Program-made: the position numbers and the translations under genes | Source: Undaria pinnatifida | Taxonomy: Eukaryota; Sar; Phaeophyceae; Laminariales; Alariaceae | Direction of reading: 5' to 3' | Assembly: GCA_012845835.1 (NCBI GenBank) | Contig: JABAKD010000008.1 | Location: forward strand, 4,013,767 to 4,077,766 | Length of the DNA stretch: 64,000 bases | The notes under the pieces: generated by a model | Told to the model about the DNA's origin: nothing | The model's input: the letters and a program-made list of their open reading frames with translations, nothing else | Databases searched by the model: none | Shown: piece by piece, positions 25,901 through 39,500 of the stretch | Layout: each line of letters begins with the position of its first letter | How positions within the stretch are numbered: the stretch's first letter is position 1

Positions 25901-28900
25901 ATCTCGTTTCGCCTCACTTTGAGCCTATCTCCCCTCGGGGATGAATGCCGTAGAAAGGACCGAACTCCGGGTCGGGGTGGTAGGAGCCCTGATCCGTGTA
26001 GGGGAGGGCGTCCCAGGGGGCAGCGGAGTCTCGTTCCAGGTCCTGGGGTGCAGGGGAAGGCGGGTGCATGGGGAAACATAGCATAGGAAGGTCGCGGCAG
26101 ACGACTGGATACTTCGAAGTATGAGTGGAAGTGGTATAAGAAACCTTAGGGTTCGCCGCACGAGGAAACTGAAATGCTGATTTTGGAAACGACGAAATAA
26201 TGATTATTTTCCTATTGATGAATATTTCTCATGTCTTTGAAACTCTTTCACGTTCAAAGTTGTTTCTGTTTTCTGAAGTAACACCGGGGGGCACCAACCA
26301 CCCTGAAAGAACCTATTCACGTGGAAAATACCCCGAAATATTTCTTAAATACCCCGAAAGGCCGCTGTATTTTCCTCCCGCAGAATGGCATGTAGCATGC
26401 CTCGCGCGTGGCCGCTGACCTGCCCTGCCCACCTTCGGCCAGAGCAACTCCGTGCAGTTGTTCTCCTCGATGAAGGCCAGGTCGTCCGTGCAGTTGGCAG
26501 GGTACACCGGGTGCGTGTGGGTCGTCTTCTCCAGCCAGAAGCTGCAAACAAACACAAAAGTCCAAAAATCGTGCAGAAAAGACAGCAGGAAAGCAAGGCA
26601 AACGGCGCCAAAATATCAAGGCCGCTACGGTAGAGGTTTACTATAGTTTCGGGGCATTTTTTGTTTGCAGTGGCTCGGGGTCACTCGCGCGAGTGACCCC
26701 TCCCCCGCTCCTCTGAGGTCTCGAGCTTTCGTATTTTCTTTTTTCTTTTTTGCAAAGCAAGGCGAAACAAGGCAAGCAGAGCGAAGCAAAGCGAAGCAAA
26801 GCGAAGCAAAGCGAAGCAAAGCGAAGCAAAGCGAAGCAAAGCGAAGCAAAGCGAAGCAAAGCGAAGCAAAGCGAAGCAAAGCGAAGCAAAGCGACGCAAA
26901 GCGAAGCAAAACGAAGCAAAGCAAAGCAAAGCGAAGCAAAGCGAAGCAAAGCAAAGCAAAGCGAAGCAAAGCGAAGCAAAGCGAAGCAAAGCAAAGCAAA
27001 GCAAAGCGAAGCAATCCAAAGCAAAGCGAAGCAAAGCAAAGCAAAGCAAAGCAAAGCAAAGCAGAGCAAAGCAAAGCAAAGCAAAGCAAAGCAAAGCAAA
27101 GCAAAGCAAAGCAAAGCAAAGCAAAGCAAAGCAAAGCAACGCGAAGCAAAGCGAAGCAACGCGAAGCAAAGCGAAGCAAAGCGAAGCAAAGCGGAGCGAA
27201 GAAAATCGAAGCAAAGCGAAGCAAAGCGACGCAAAGCGACGCAAAGCGAAGCAAAGCGAAGCAACAAAGCGAAGCAAAGCGAAGAAAAGCGAGCGAAGCA
27301 AATCGAAGCAAATCGAAGCAAATCGAAGCAAATCGAAGCAAAGCGAAGCAAAGCGAAAGCGAAGCGAAAGCGAAGCGAAAGCGAAGCAAAGCGAAGCAAA
27401 GCGAAGCAAAGCGAAGCAACGCAAAGCAAAGCAAAGCGAAGCAAAGCAGATCGAAAGCAGCACAGAAAGCATACGGTAACCAAAAGGCGCTGAAAGGCAG
27501 CAGAGCGCGTTGTTGCCCCCCGGACGGGATCAATGCTGACAACGCAGTGGTGGTTGAACTAGTACCCAGGGCAAGCCTTGCGACAGACAGACGTAAACCC
27601 ACCAAAGCACGATGACGGCATCATTCCTCTGGCCAAAACAAAGAACGAAAGGCAAGCCTTACAGTAAGCATGGTCCGCCAAAGCAAAGCACGACGACAAC
27701 TTCTCCTGCCCAAATATTTGAGCAATTTGTTCACTACTGTTATGTCGTAGTCCGTGCAGGGCCAAACGAACGACGAGTGCGAAGCAAGCTGCGTTGAACA
27801 CAACGAACCTTGTGGGGATGATGTTGAAGAAAACAGGTGTCTTGGTTGAAGTAGTACCCAGGGTGAAGTAAGCCTTACCACAACGCAAAACGCGACACGG
27901 CGGCAGCATCCCTCAGGCCAGACCAAAAAAAAAAAAAAAAAAAGGAAAGCGAAACTGTGGGTAGAGAAATGAAAAAGCAAACCTTGTGGAGGTGTTGAAA
28001 AACCAGGTGTCGTCGTAGTGGTGGTTGAAGTAGTAGCCGCCAAAAACCACCAGAAGCTGGTCCACTTTCACCAGCGCGTGGTCCATCCGGGGAGTAGGTG
28101 ACGCCGAGCTGCTTGCCGAGATCTGCGGCCGACCAAGGTCAACCAGCGACGTTTTTCAGATAAAAACACTTTCATTCATACCGTATAACAACACAGAACT
28201 CGATAAGAGTCGATGAGGGAGGGAACAGCTGATATCTTCCAGCCATAAAATGAAGGCACGTACCGCAGAGCCGGCTTTGTGACTCCGGATCTGAGGTACG
28301 TCTAGGGAGGGAGGAGGAGGAAGGAAAATGCGTACACAATTGAAGGGATGAGCAACAAAACAAAACGAAAACGAAACAGGCCGAAGGCGACATAGCGCAG
28401 ATCCAACCCAAGAGAAGCGTGTGCTGGATCGTGCAGATCGTACGTCTCCCACCCGGCAGCATGAGCCAGATCATACAGATCTTCCCTGAAAGATCTATGG
28501 ATCATCAAGTGGGGACCGATTATATGTCGAACGTGTACCAAGTATTGGATATAGATGAGTCTAGATGTCGTGATCTGCCTTGGTGTGTGCGACGGCGTCG
28601 TAGTACACGCCGAGACATCTAACGACGCGCGTTATGATACGGCTCCTGCACGCACAGCATCTCAACGTAGAACGTCCTAAGGCATAATCTAGATCATCCA
28701 GGTAATCTATTAATGGACATTAAGATATGTCTGTGGCGGCCTGGTTTCGAATTAGCTGTCTATTCGTCACGAAGTTGCTGGAAATCAACACCGACATCGT
28801 GCTCTGCTCAGACGTCTGGAGCGTTGTCAGAGTCATCCCACGGTTGGGGTGCAGCGGATTATAAGAATAATCTGAGCTGCCAACGTGAGGAGCTCACTAT

Positions 28901-31900
28901 CAACATCATCATCGACCCGGAACATGACTTCGAAGACACATTCGTTCGCGCACCCCGACCAACGTTTCTGTGCGGTAGTCGAAAAACAACCATTGTACTC
29001 GAAAATTATCATACTGATAGACCGAGAGGTCCATACTCCAGGAGCTCAGCCGGCAAGGTATACCTTTTTTTGGCTCAAAAAGCGCGACCCCTACCGTGGG
29101 ATGACCCGAAAGGCAAGATTTCTAAAGTAGTCCGTAGTTCCCCACTTGAGGAGCTCAACCGGCAAGGTATACCTTTTTTTGGCTCAACTAATGCAACCCC
29201 TGACCGTGGGATGACTCGAAAGGCAACATTTCTTGACTAACCGGTAGTTCCCCACTTGAGGAGCTCAACCGGCAACAAGGTATACCTTTTTTTGGCTCAA
29301 ATAATGCAACCCCTGACCGTGGGATGACTCGAAAGGCAACATTTCTAGACTAACCGGTAGTTCCTCGCTTGAGGAGCTCAACCGGCCAGGTAGGTATACC
29401 TTTTGTTGGCCCAAACAGCGCGACCCCTACCGCACTATGGAGGGATGACGCATCAACGGAATCGCCATCTAAAAAACGTGGCGTCCAACTTTAACCTTTA
29501 CCCCTTCAGAGCCCCAAAACCCCTCCCCATACAAACTTCAAGAAAATTTTGTTGAAAAAATAAGGCTCTCTAGTTGTAAATGCGTTAATGCCCATGGCAC
29601 CATATCAGAGGGAGGGCACTTATGGAGCCCGTTTATTGTAAAATGCGCTAGTGACCCACCCCCCTATTCCTTTACGGTCTTACGCTTGCGTGGTGTTTTA
29701 ATTTTGCGATATAAACCCGCAAATGGAAACGGTAATCTATGTACGCATGTCGCCAAAAAAAATGGCCTGATTTTTTTTTTGTCCGTGAGCTGCAACGTCG
29801 CTCGTGCTAGTGACTCACACACAGTGATGGGGGTACCACCTGGTATATCATGACATCCCCCTACCTTCGCCGTGGTGTTAATCCCACACCAAATCCAAGT
29901 AACTTTTGCCAAAAAAAGACGCGTGGTGCTCTCCTAAAGCGCGTTGTAACTTTACCTCTGTCCATTGGCCCGACGTGCGATTGAAGAACCATATATCGGA
30001 CAAGAAGTACGGATAATCGGGGTAGGGGCGAAATCCTCCCCGCCCCAGCGCCTGAGCGTTCCAGCAGTTTTCCATGCGCGCGTTGCGAAAGAGTTTAGGG
30101 GGAAGCGAGAGAGTAAAAACACTCCGCTAGAGCAGGATTAAGACCAGCGTTCGTTCGGTTGGTTAGCATTTTACCAGTAAACAATACCCCTCGGATACCT
30201 TAACACGAATACGAAAGCAAACGGCGCCGTCGGCAGGACAAAAACAGCCAGGGATATATCTCTTTACGAACAACAGCAGGCGGCACGGCAACTTCTGGTG
30301 CACGATGTAGATATCTACTCGACACCACCCCCACGCGTATAGAGGCAAGAGACACGAAATAAATTGTTCACCGTTGTTCCGGCGTCTGACCCGGCCCCGT
30401 CCGAGCTGATGTAGGGGAAGAATGTCGTGTATCCCCCGTGCAGCCACATGCCTCCTCTCTCCTCGTCCCACGCCGTCGCATGCCCGGCCCTGAAACAAAC
30501 AAACGAACCACCCGTCGTCATCCGTTATGCGATGCCATGCGATTGCCATGCCATTGCATGCCATACCAGACCACAAAGAAATCGCGTTAGGATTAGGTTA
30601 GGGTTAGGGTTAGGGTCAGGCGTACGCCGCGCATGCCATGCCATGCCATGCCACGTGGTGCTAAGCCATGCCATACAACGGCACACAGACAAACGTACCG
30701 AGCCGTAGGTACTTGAGGGTTAACCTCGAAGTCAGTAACAATAGAGTACGGGATAACAACCTTCGAGAACTTAGTGGTAGGATTTGATATACATCAGGCT
30801 CGAACTTTGCCACGAAAACGTAAGAAAAGCATGTGTTTTTTCACTTGAATTGTAGTATGACACACGCTTATTTTAGATGCCAGCTAGTAGTGCTGTTGCT
30901 GCCACGGGAATAGAAGGAAACAGTCAAGCTAGCGCCGGATTGCGATATAATTGAGGTAACGTAACAGACGACACGTATAAAAATACGTAGAAGAGTGTGA
31001 TGAGCTTAAGCTCTATTTTTCCCCATCCACCGGACACCGGAGGATAAATCAAGGAAAGAAAAGTGGAAAAAAATATGTCACCTCATGAAGAAAGAGGCGT
31101 TTCTGTTGCAAGTTCACCTGCCCTGAGGCCACCGCACTTCACACGACACATCATTTCTTTCCTCCCACGACAACCCCGGGTCGGCGACGCAGTACTGCTT
31201 TTCGGCTGGCTGCGTCCAGTTTCCGTAGCCCTCGTTGGAGGTGGGTACCTGGGTGCAGGCAGGCAAGTCGCGGCTGCAAAACATCGGAGTTGTGCACACT
31301 CCTCTACGCTGGACACGCCGCTGCTGTACAATTGTGAGCAGAAAAGAGGGGACGCCAGTAGGGCGTCCCCTTTTCGGGAAAGCTTCTTGATGCTACGCGG
31401 AGAATGGGCGGGGTGAATCCACTCCATGTTTGCCGTGGATACCCACAGCAACACGACAAGCACAAGGAAGTTAGGAAAAGAAAAACAGAGGCCACCAACC
31501 AGACAACAGTTGTCTGTCGCTGCGGGTGACAGCCCTTTTGGCTCTCCCTTGGCGCTCGGGTGCGATCTCATGCCGCCGGAGACAAGCCTCATTGATCCCA
31601 AGCTATACACGAAATAAGCTACGTCGCATTGTTACGGGACAGGGTCAGGGGGCGGGGGGTGAAGTTAGGGTTCGCCAATCAAAATGGAGATGTGCATGGT
31701 CTATTGGGGTAGGTCCAGAACGACTTTCATCCTCAAAACACTAAAACCCTGGTACTTGCAAATTTAGTCATGGCGTTCTAGAGAATCGCAAGGGGGCTTC
31801 GCCTGAATCATTTGCAATGTCAAACTTTCCAGCTCTTGCCATGTGTAAACCTCGACCAAAATTTCGCGCAAAAAAAAAAGGAAAGTACCGCATACCCCAT

Positions 31901-34900
31901 ACACCACCTGTTCATCCTCCCCTAGCTGTTTCTTGGTGTACACCCACAGGTCTTCCAGGTATCCCCCCCTGGGGTACTCGTCGAAGCTCGACCAAGAATT
32001 ACTCTCGGAGTTGTCCGTGGCGAAACCATGCCACAGGCGGTGTCCCCCGAAGACCATCATCGACAAGCCATCGTATGCTATAGAAAACTTCCAGCGTTTT
32101 CCCGGACCCTTGCCTGGGGGCGTGTTTTTCGGCGATTAAACGGCGTGGTGTGGGTCGATTGAAAGGCGTGGTATGGGTGCCATTCGATTTGTTTCAATTG
32201 AGTTGATGTTTTTTTCTTTATTTGCCATTTTTTAGTGGCGGAGGGCGGGGGGGGGTTCGTCCTGCCGACTCCCTCTATACTAAATCAAAAGGTGTTTTTC
32301 ACGTACCAATTCGAATATAATACAACCTTTTCTTCACTATAAGCACATGCCTTCCAAGGCGTGTGAACCCCCTTTTTACCGCATCCGTAAACCCTACTAC
32401 ATCTTGGAAACCTATAGTAAGCCTTCACTAGCCTAAGGGCAACACCATAGCACTGCTCAGAGCCGGGCAGCGACCTGGGTTCATCTGGCCGTTCGTATTG
32501 TGGCATGGTAAGATTCTTCTCGTTTGTTTTTCTATCTCGTCCTGCCGGCGACACCATTTTCTTTTTCTAGGAAAACCGATCGCTATTGAAAAAGGGCTAC
32601 GGCGTACTTTGCATAGTAGGAAAACCGGCCCCTATTAAGAAGGCCAATGTATTTGGAAAACCGGGCGGATATTTTGTATTGTCCACACCTTCGACGAAGT
32701 GAACCAATCAATATATCTCCATCAACGTGTTGTCCCTGAGGTTGGGCGGCATCCCTATTAAATATCCCTACTAAATATCGCTACTAAATATCCCTATTAA
32801 AAAGGATAGGGTACGTATAATTAGAGAACCAACCCCCACCTACATGAATAAGGCTGCGTATTGTAGGAAAACCGGTCCCTATCGAAGAAGACCACATGCA
32901 TTGGGAAAAACAAAGGGCATGTTTTATAACATTCAAACCTTCGGCGAAGTGCCCCAACGGGTATATCTCCATCCACGTGTTATCCCTGAGGTCGAATGAC
33001 CAAACGTCGTCGCAGTAGTCCCCGCACCTTTGGCTGTAACCGCCGTACACGATCATCGTGTTGTCGTCGAACAGCGCGGCTCCCTGCCGCCACCGCTCGG
33101 TCGGGACCTGCGAGTCCAGTGGACGCACAGTTATTAGTAGAAAATAAGGGATGTGCCATGCACCCGACTGATTAGCCGTGAAAACGTTTGGCCTTATTGT
33201 GCTGTCGACGCTCTGGAATAGGAGTTCCTTCTATGGTGAGGCGTTACTTCTGCGATATTCCCTGGGACACACATCAATAGCAGTAATTCATTTTTGAAAG
33301 CACAGGTATTTATAGAAAAGAAGGGATGTGCCATACGCACGACTGAAGAGGCGGTAAAAGTTAGGCCTTAAAATAGTGATGTCGACGCTCAGAGAATAGG
33401 AGTTCCTTTTTTATTTTAGGGCGTTTCGTCTGCGGTATTCGACAGGACACACATAAATAGCACCGATTCATTTTTGACACGTTCGTTTTCAATCCGCCGC
33501 CGTCCTCACGGCTGCTGACGCATTCGATATATGTATTTCTAAATTGTACGGTCATGTGTTATTCCCATCGCAGGAACCAGCGGGCGCTGTGGGCTCGAGT
33601 GCTGCGCGACCCGGCTTGGTCCGGTGTACGGTGGGTACCCCGATTTAAGAGCGCCACATGTCACACCGAAACATGCGCTCTTTACTACACAGCGCTCTTA
33701 TATGTATATATAGCTTTCACTATAAACGGGACACGCCGATTTGGCTGCTGTCAAGTCCCGAATGTTCTTGTCTTGGGCACTCTTAAATCGGAGCTCCCAC
33801 TGTGTATCACCCTCTCTCGGCAGTTACCTTTTTATCGAATATTGTTCACGGGAGCCTCAATTCATCAGATATCCCGCTTCATGTTGAATCGCAGGCAGAC
33901 ACAAGCGGGGGTGCTTGCACCACAACGGCAACGTTTCGCATCGGATCCAGTCTGACGTGGGGAGTTGAATACGGTAAAACCAAACGCCGCCTCGATTGGG
34001 TTGCGCTGTTTAGCGTTTTGGAACACTTTGTCGATAGTTATTTCTACATACAATAGGGGTCCTCGACTAAGGCGATCTTCGAGCAAGGCAGCGGTGTCTC
34101 GATATATAAGGCGGTCAAAACCGCCTGGCGCGACTGGGGGATCGCCCTCGTAACCCGGAATGAATCCTGCGGCTTCCCCCCAAACGGCTCTCATCTTGTT
34201 CTGGCGCACCAGAACCGCCTGACACACTGGGGGACCTCCGCTGTATGAAAATATCGAATGGCCGATACATCGTAGCGATCGCGGTTTGCTCTCCGTCTCT
34301 CCATCCCCTGGCATCCCAGTGTTTTCCATACGCCGATACGACTAAAATGATTTTTTTCGTCGTATATCAACCCATCGAAATCCTATCGAGCCGATTTTTT
34401 CTTTTTATTGATATTATATCGAACCCGATATATGGTCCGATATCGATCACTACGCGCGCGGGGTGGCACTAATCAAGCAGTATCTTTGAGAACTCCTTCT
34501 CTTGTACATATGAACATTGTATGTAGCGCCGATCACGCTTCACCCCCGTGTTGCTCGCCTTGCATATTTCCGTGCCCCTGACGTACTCGCAGCCTCCGTG
34601 CCTGGCCCCTTCGTGGAGCACGGTCCACCCGGTGCCTTCGCACGGCCCGTCCGCGTATCTGCAGCGGCACATGGTAGCATTGTGTTTCGAGCGACATGCA
34701 AACATTCGTCAAAAGCAGCAACAATGTACCGATAGCATATATTACGCCCAATGCGAAGTCACGTGCCAAATGGGGGATGGCGGGTTGGGGGGGGGGGTAC
34801 TCATTCCAAGCATGGCCGCGGCCGTATCCTACTAAGATTCGCTAGTGAGACGGACTTCTGCACTTTGTGGACTACTTCTTGCAAGAATGTGGACAGGATA

Positions 34901-36455
34901 CTATAAGGTTGCGTTTCGAGGGAAATGTACAGCATAGCTAATGGCGGCGACAAACGTGTCGACATCATAGCATGTTAGACAATGACATGTGTCGAGGCTC
35001 TGTCTCTCTGAGAACAGACTCTGTCTCTCTGAGAATAGATGCAGAGGTGGCACCAGGTGACTGTGCAGAGCGCAGGATACGCATGTGCCTCAACGTCTAC
35101 AATCCAATACCATTTACCGATAGCATGTCCTTGGCATGTGACGATGGCATTTGTCGATAGCCTGTGCCACAAGCACGCGCCGAATGAGAGAAGGGGGGGG
35201 GGGAAGGGGCGGCGTACTAATTTGTTGCTTGCCTTAGTCATTTGACCGTTGGCCACGCATCCCTTTCGAGACGGAGCACCGTTCCTACTCCTAATAGAGA
35301 CACCTCCAACATTTGGGCGCTCATTACGCTTCTGCCATATATGACATAGAAACTGTTTGATTATCCTATCCCCGTCCTGTTTCGCCGTCTGCGGCCACCA
35401 TCTATCTCCTAGGATAGCGATCGTTTTCTCGCTACTCTCTAGTCTACCAAACTCTTCCATGTCGCATACGTCTAATTTCCCCATCTCCTCCTCTAACGCA
35501 TACCGTTTCTCCTTGTATATTTCACATTTTCCTACTATGTGAGTCCTACTCTCTATTGTTGTGCCACACGAGCACATACATATAGCCACGCCCTCCTCCT
35601 CCCGACTTCTGGTATATCTCTTTCTTCTGTTTGGTAGGTCCACGTCCCCTACACGAAATCGCAGTTTCAGCTTTTTCGCGTAGTCCGTTGGGCCGTGCAG
35701 ATACGTTTTTTTCCCAATATCTTCCCTCAAGCCCCCATAAATCTCTGAGTGTTACCTCCTTTTTCACGTTATTTCTTAGCCCTAGCCTTTCCCTTTCTTC
35801 TATTATTTCTTTTACTTCTGTCTTGCACCCGCCAAACTTCTCTATGGACAGTATCTCTTCTTGGTCTCCCCCCATATCCTTTCATATTTTCTCGACTACG
35901 TTATCCCATCTTGTTCCGGCTCGCCCTTTGTTATTTTCTCCCACACAGCCCCATCAACTATGGCTAGCAAGCTCTTTTCTGGCATATTAGTTACCGTATA
36001 TTGCCATGTCAACTTTTTGACGTCTTAATTTTTGTTTAAAGTGGGTACATTCCTAGCTCTGCTCTTAATACTGTATTACTCGTCGTACTTGAGCATCCTA
36101 GTATCTTGTAAGCTGCTGTCATCTGCACTGCTTCCGGTTGTTTTACGAACTTCGCGTTCCCTTCCTAACTTTGGTACAATCCTTCTTCACTTCTGCATAC
36201 TCTAACTTTGGTACAATCACACTAGTCAGAATACATATTTTAATCCTAGTGTCAAGGTGCGAGTCTGTTAGGATCGCATCCATTTTGCCTACTTGTGGTT
36301 TACCCTTCCCTATTACTTTCGCTATGTGCGCATCCCAAGAGCAGTCCTATGAGATCTCTACGCCAAGGTACGTATACTGGTCTGCGATCGGTAGTTCATT
36401 TTCTCCCCACTTCCATTTGAACTTTACCGAATTCACCTTATCTTCGTTACGTACA

Positions 36456-36505
<50 letters not shown>

Positions 36506-39500
36506 GGCGCATTTTTTCACGTTCGCTGTCACTCTCCATTTCCTAATGTACTCTAGTGCTTTCTTTATCTCTTTCTGCTATCCTTCGGGCGTTTCTGATA
36601 TTTCCACGAAATCATCCGCAAACATGAACCCCGACGCCGTATCTTCCCCCATCATGACTCCTTGCTTTGCTGCTTCGACTGCCACTATCATGTCATTAAT
36701 GTATACCTTGAGTAGATTGGGTGATATAGTGTACATCCCTGTGCAACTCCTTGCCAAAACATCAACATATTTGGATATTTCCCCGTCCCGCATCACAACG
36801 CTTCTCGCACATCCCGTCATCTTTTTCATTATTCTCCACATATCTTTCCTCTGATTCCCATTTTCCGCATATTTTTCCACAACCCATTCCTCCACACATT
36901 GTGTCATAGACCTTTTTAACATCTAGGAAGAGACAGTACGTCGTTAGCCCGGCGTCTTTCCTACCTTGAATTATCTTACCCGATGTGTACACATGGTCTA
37001 CGCAACTACGATTTGGCCTAAATCCTGCTTGCCCTTCGCTTATTTTTTCGTCCAGCGGGGGGGGGGGGGGGGGGCAAAAAGCATGTTCTTTGGTCCAAAC
37101 CCATTGGGTGCCAAGTGGGAAGGGGTGGGCATTTGCCAAATCCGATGTGGTCGACACAGTGCCTGCTCTTTGATCCAAGCCCCTCGGGTGAATCGCAAAA
37201 TCATACACGGCGACAGCTGCCTTTCGTACTACACCCTCCCCCCCCCCCAAAAAACGATAGCGACATAAATAGACGACTGGTATCATCATGCCTCCCCGAG
37301 CCCCGAAGATACTTTTCTGGTAAGTAATCAATTATCCCCCCCTGTACTTACTTCAGTATGGTGCAAGAAAATGTCCGACCAGGTGGTCGGTGAAAACCCG
37401 ACGTGTTATGTCGTGGTATTGCAAGGACGCGACGGCCAACGGTCATACGACTACGACCATCGAGCACGAAACGAGCACACCACCCCCCCCCCATATATAC
37501 ATCTATGATCGGTTCCGGTGTTACAGAGATGCGAGGATCTATGGTCCTCACGGCTGCGATCAAGCATGGTATAATCACCGCCGCCCCCCGGGACCCTATA
37601 TACTGTAATTATAGAGAGGACCAAAGCTACGGTAGGAGGGTGGGTCCCTTTATTAGGGACCTCTCTTGGCAGTGGTTAGGGATCATTAAAAATACTATAA
37701 TTATATAGAGGGCCGAAGCTACGGTAGGAGGGTGGGTCCCTTTATTAGGGACCTTTCTTGGCAGTGGTTAGGGGTCACTGAAAATACTGTAATTATAGAG
37801 AGGACCAAAGGTGCGATAGGAGGGTGGGTCCCTTTATTAGGGACCTTTCTTGGCAGTGGTTAGGGGTCACTGAAAATACTGTAGTTATAGAGAGGACCAA
37901 AGCTACGGTAGGAGGGTGGGTCCCTTTATTAGGGACCTTTTTTGGCAGCGGTTAGGGGTCACTAAAAATACTGTAATTATAGAGAAGACCAAAGCTACGG
38001 TAGGAGGGTGGGTCCCTTTATTAGGGACCTTTTTTGGCAGCGGTTAGGGGTCACTCGCGCGAATGACCTCCCTGCTCCTTTTGCGTCATTAGGCTCTTGT
38101 GCTCTGTTATCATTTTTCGGTACGAATCCGCAATGAAATGATATGATGCGCTGCGCCAAAAACAATCGCCTGAAGGTATTGCAGTCACTGGTGCAAGTAA
38201 GTGGCTCAAACCCCCTTAGTGAAGATGGCGCTGAAACACAATAACACCGCACCCTTGGCGAGGAGAGGAGAGTCTCGAAACTTGTCTACCAGTACGGGCT
38301 TGGCACGTACATACCTTGACTTCCCGCTCATTTTTCATATACTTTTGGAGGATGTACGAGTTACTTCAGCTATTATTAGTCTATACATCGTACGTGTACC
38401 ACGCTTGAATTGTTTTACTTTCTCCATGGATGGGATATTCTTCCCGTCGCAGGGTGACTGGGGCCTGACCTGTGACCACTGACTTGAGTATGCGAGTTGA
38501 CGTGAGAACAACAACATATGCCAAGTATACCACCCCCCCTCTCTACATATACCTCGAATTACTATACACCTGGTGCAGTTGAGGTCGTACTCCCAGACGT
38601 CATTATAGTACAGTCCCACGGCCACTGTAATGCTGCAGGAGTCCCCCGTGCTGTTCGTGCTGTTGTTGCCGGTCGTGCTGCTTGCGCTACTTGTGCTGCT
38701 CGAAGCGCCGGAGGAGGACGAGGACGAGGTGGAGGTGGTGGTGGTGGTGGTGGCGGTGCCGTTCTCGTCCAGAGTGTTCTGCTGACACTCCAACACAATC
38801 TTCTCGTCGTAGCTCACAAACGCCAAGGTGCCATCCGTCCGAGTTACCTAGATGTTCCGTTGATCGCCGTGACCCGCCCCCACCCCCGCCATGCGATGGA
38901 TTGAAACGCAATGCGACGCAAACATGTTTTTTAATCTCCAGTAGTAGCATCAAAATCTCAGACACCGATCTGAGCACGCACTCTAGCGCATGGAGCAGAG
39001 TTTATCCGGAGGGGGAGCTTCACCTGCTTCCGGGCAGGGAAGCCTCATCCCATTCAAATACTTATACGTATGTGGCATGGGTGATCGACAGAATAAAAGC
39101 GAATTACTGCTGCTGCGCACAGCACTGCTGTTTTATTATTTGAAAAATTGTGGAGTGCGGGAGGAGTACTTGACTTGCCTCTTCTCGAACGGCGATCACG
39201 TGGCCACCCGCAGGAATGGAGAATCGGACCACGCTACGCTAGGGGAGGGAGGCTCTAGGCCCAACCTTGTCTGAGTGGCGGGGCTCCGCAATCGAGACGT
39301 AGAGACCGAAAAACCTTTGGAAATTCGTGCTACGACAAAGGGGTGTGTGTTTTTTTTTGTTTTTCCCCGAATGACGGGACTCGTTAACCCCTCTAGAGCC
39401 CCTGAAAGAGGCTAACCCCTTTACGACTGGAAACTCGTTTTTGGGGGCAAAATTACTTGGATTTAGAGCAGGGAGGGGTTCAAACCCCTTTCAAACTGGA

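Larger units (their letters stand above)
18267..28122 (-). other. Kelch-EGF exons 10-15: last blades and linker
   Basis: Exon 10 has PRMDHALVKV then VVFGGYYFN and DDTWFFN. Exon 11 reads HPVYPANCTDDLAFIEENNC. Exons 12-14 are a non-repeat linker (PWDALPYTDQGSYHPDPEF; YVRDYIHAINSTHNALLHEW; acidic DRQDGREDLDEGL). Exon 15 returns to Kelch form (THAMVLMYGGQGYSDW and LSDFWYV). Confidence 0.75.
29956..34658 (-). other. Kelch-EGF exons 4-9: Cys-rich insert and central blades
   Basis: Exon 4 (34658-34559) is a Cys-rich insert (YADGPCEGTGWTVLHEGARH). Exon 5 holds YGGYSQRCGDYCDDVWSFD; exon 6 holds MMVFGGHRLW and EDLWVY; exon 7 is a Cys-containing linker; exon 8 has MWLHGGYTTFFPY; exon 9 has YFLSDIWFFNRTSGQWTE. 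Exon 4 most likely uses a GC donor (AAG then GCGAGC); a GT donor 15 bases further, in the same phase, would add five residues. Confidence 0.75.
34975..37060 (-). mobile_element. Degenerate non-LTR (LINE) retrotransposon
   Basis: The minus strand carries broken reverse-transcriptase coding: EGQAGFRPNRSCVDHVYTSG and a following FLDVKKVYDT near 36,900-37,050, then LLKVYINDMIVAVEAAKQG and FMFADDFVEISETPEG (the F-A-D-D catalytic box) near 36,590-36,730, then IADQYTYLGVEIS near 36,350-36,400. The C-terminal part ends in a Cys/His knuckle, CSCGTTIESRTHIVGKCEIY, near 35,530-35,580. Frame changes and a trinucleotide expansion disable it. It sits in the Kelch-EGF intron between exons 3 and 4, in the same orientation. 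The 5' end (ORF1, endonuclease) is absent. Confidence 0.85.

Noticed and set aside
26665-27615. Long plus-strand Lys/Ser/Ala frame and matching minus-strand Leu/Cys/Phe frames
   Set aside because: They are translations of the GCAAA/GCGAA repeat; several frames on both strands stay open for the same reason.
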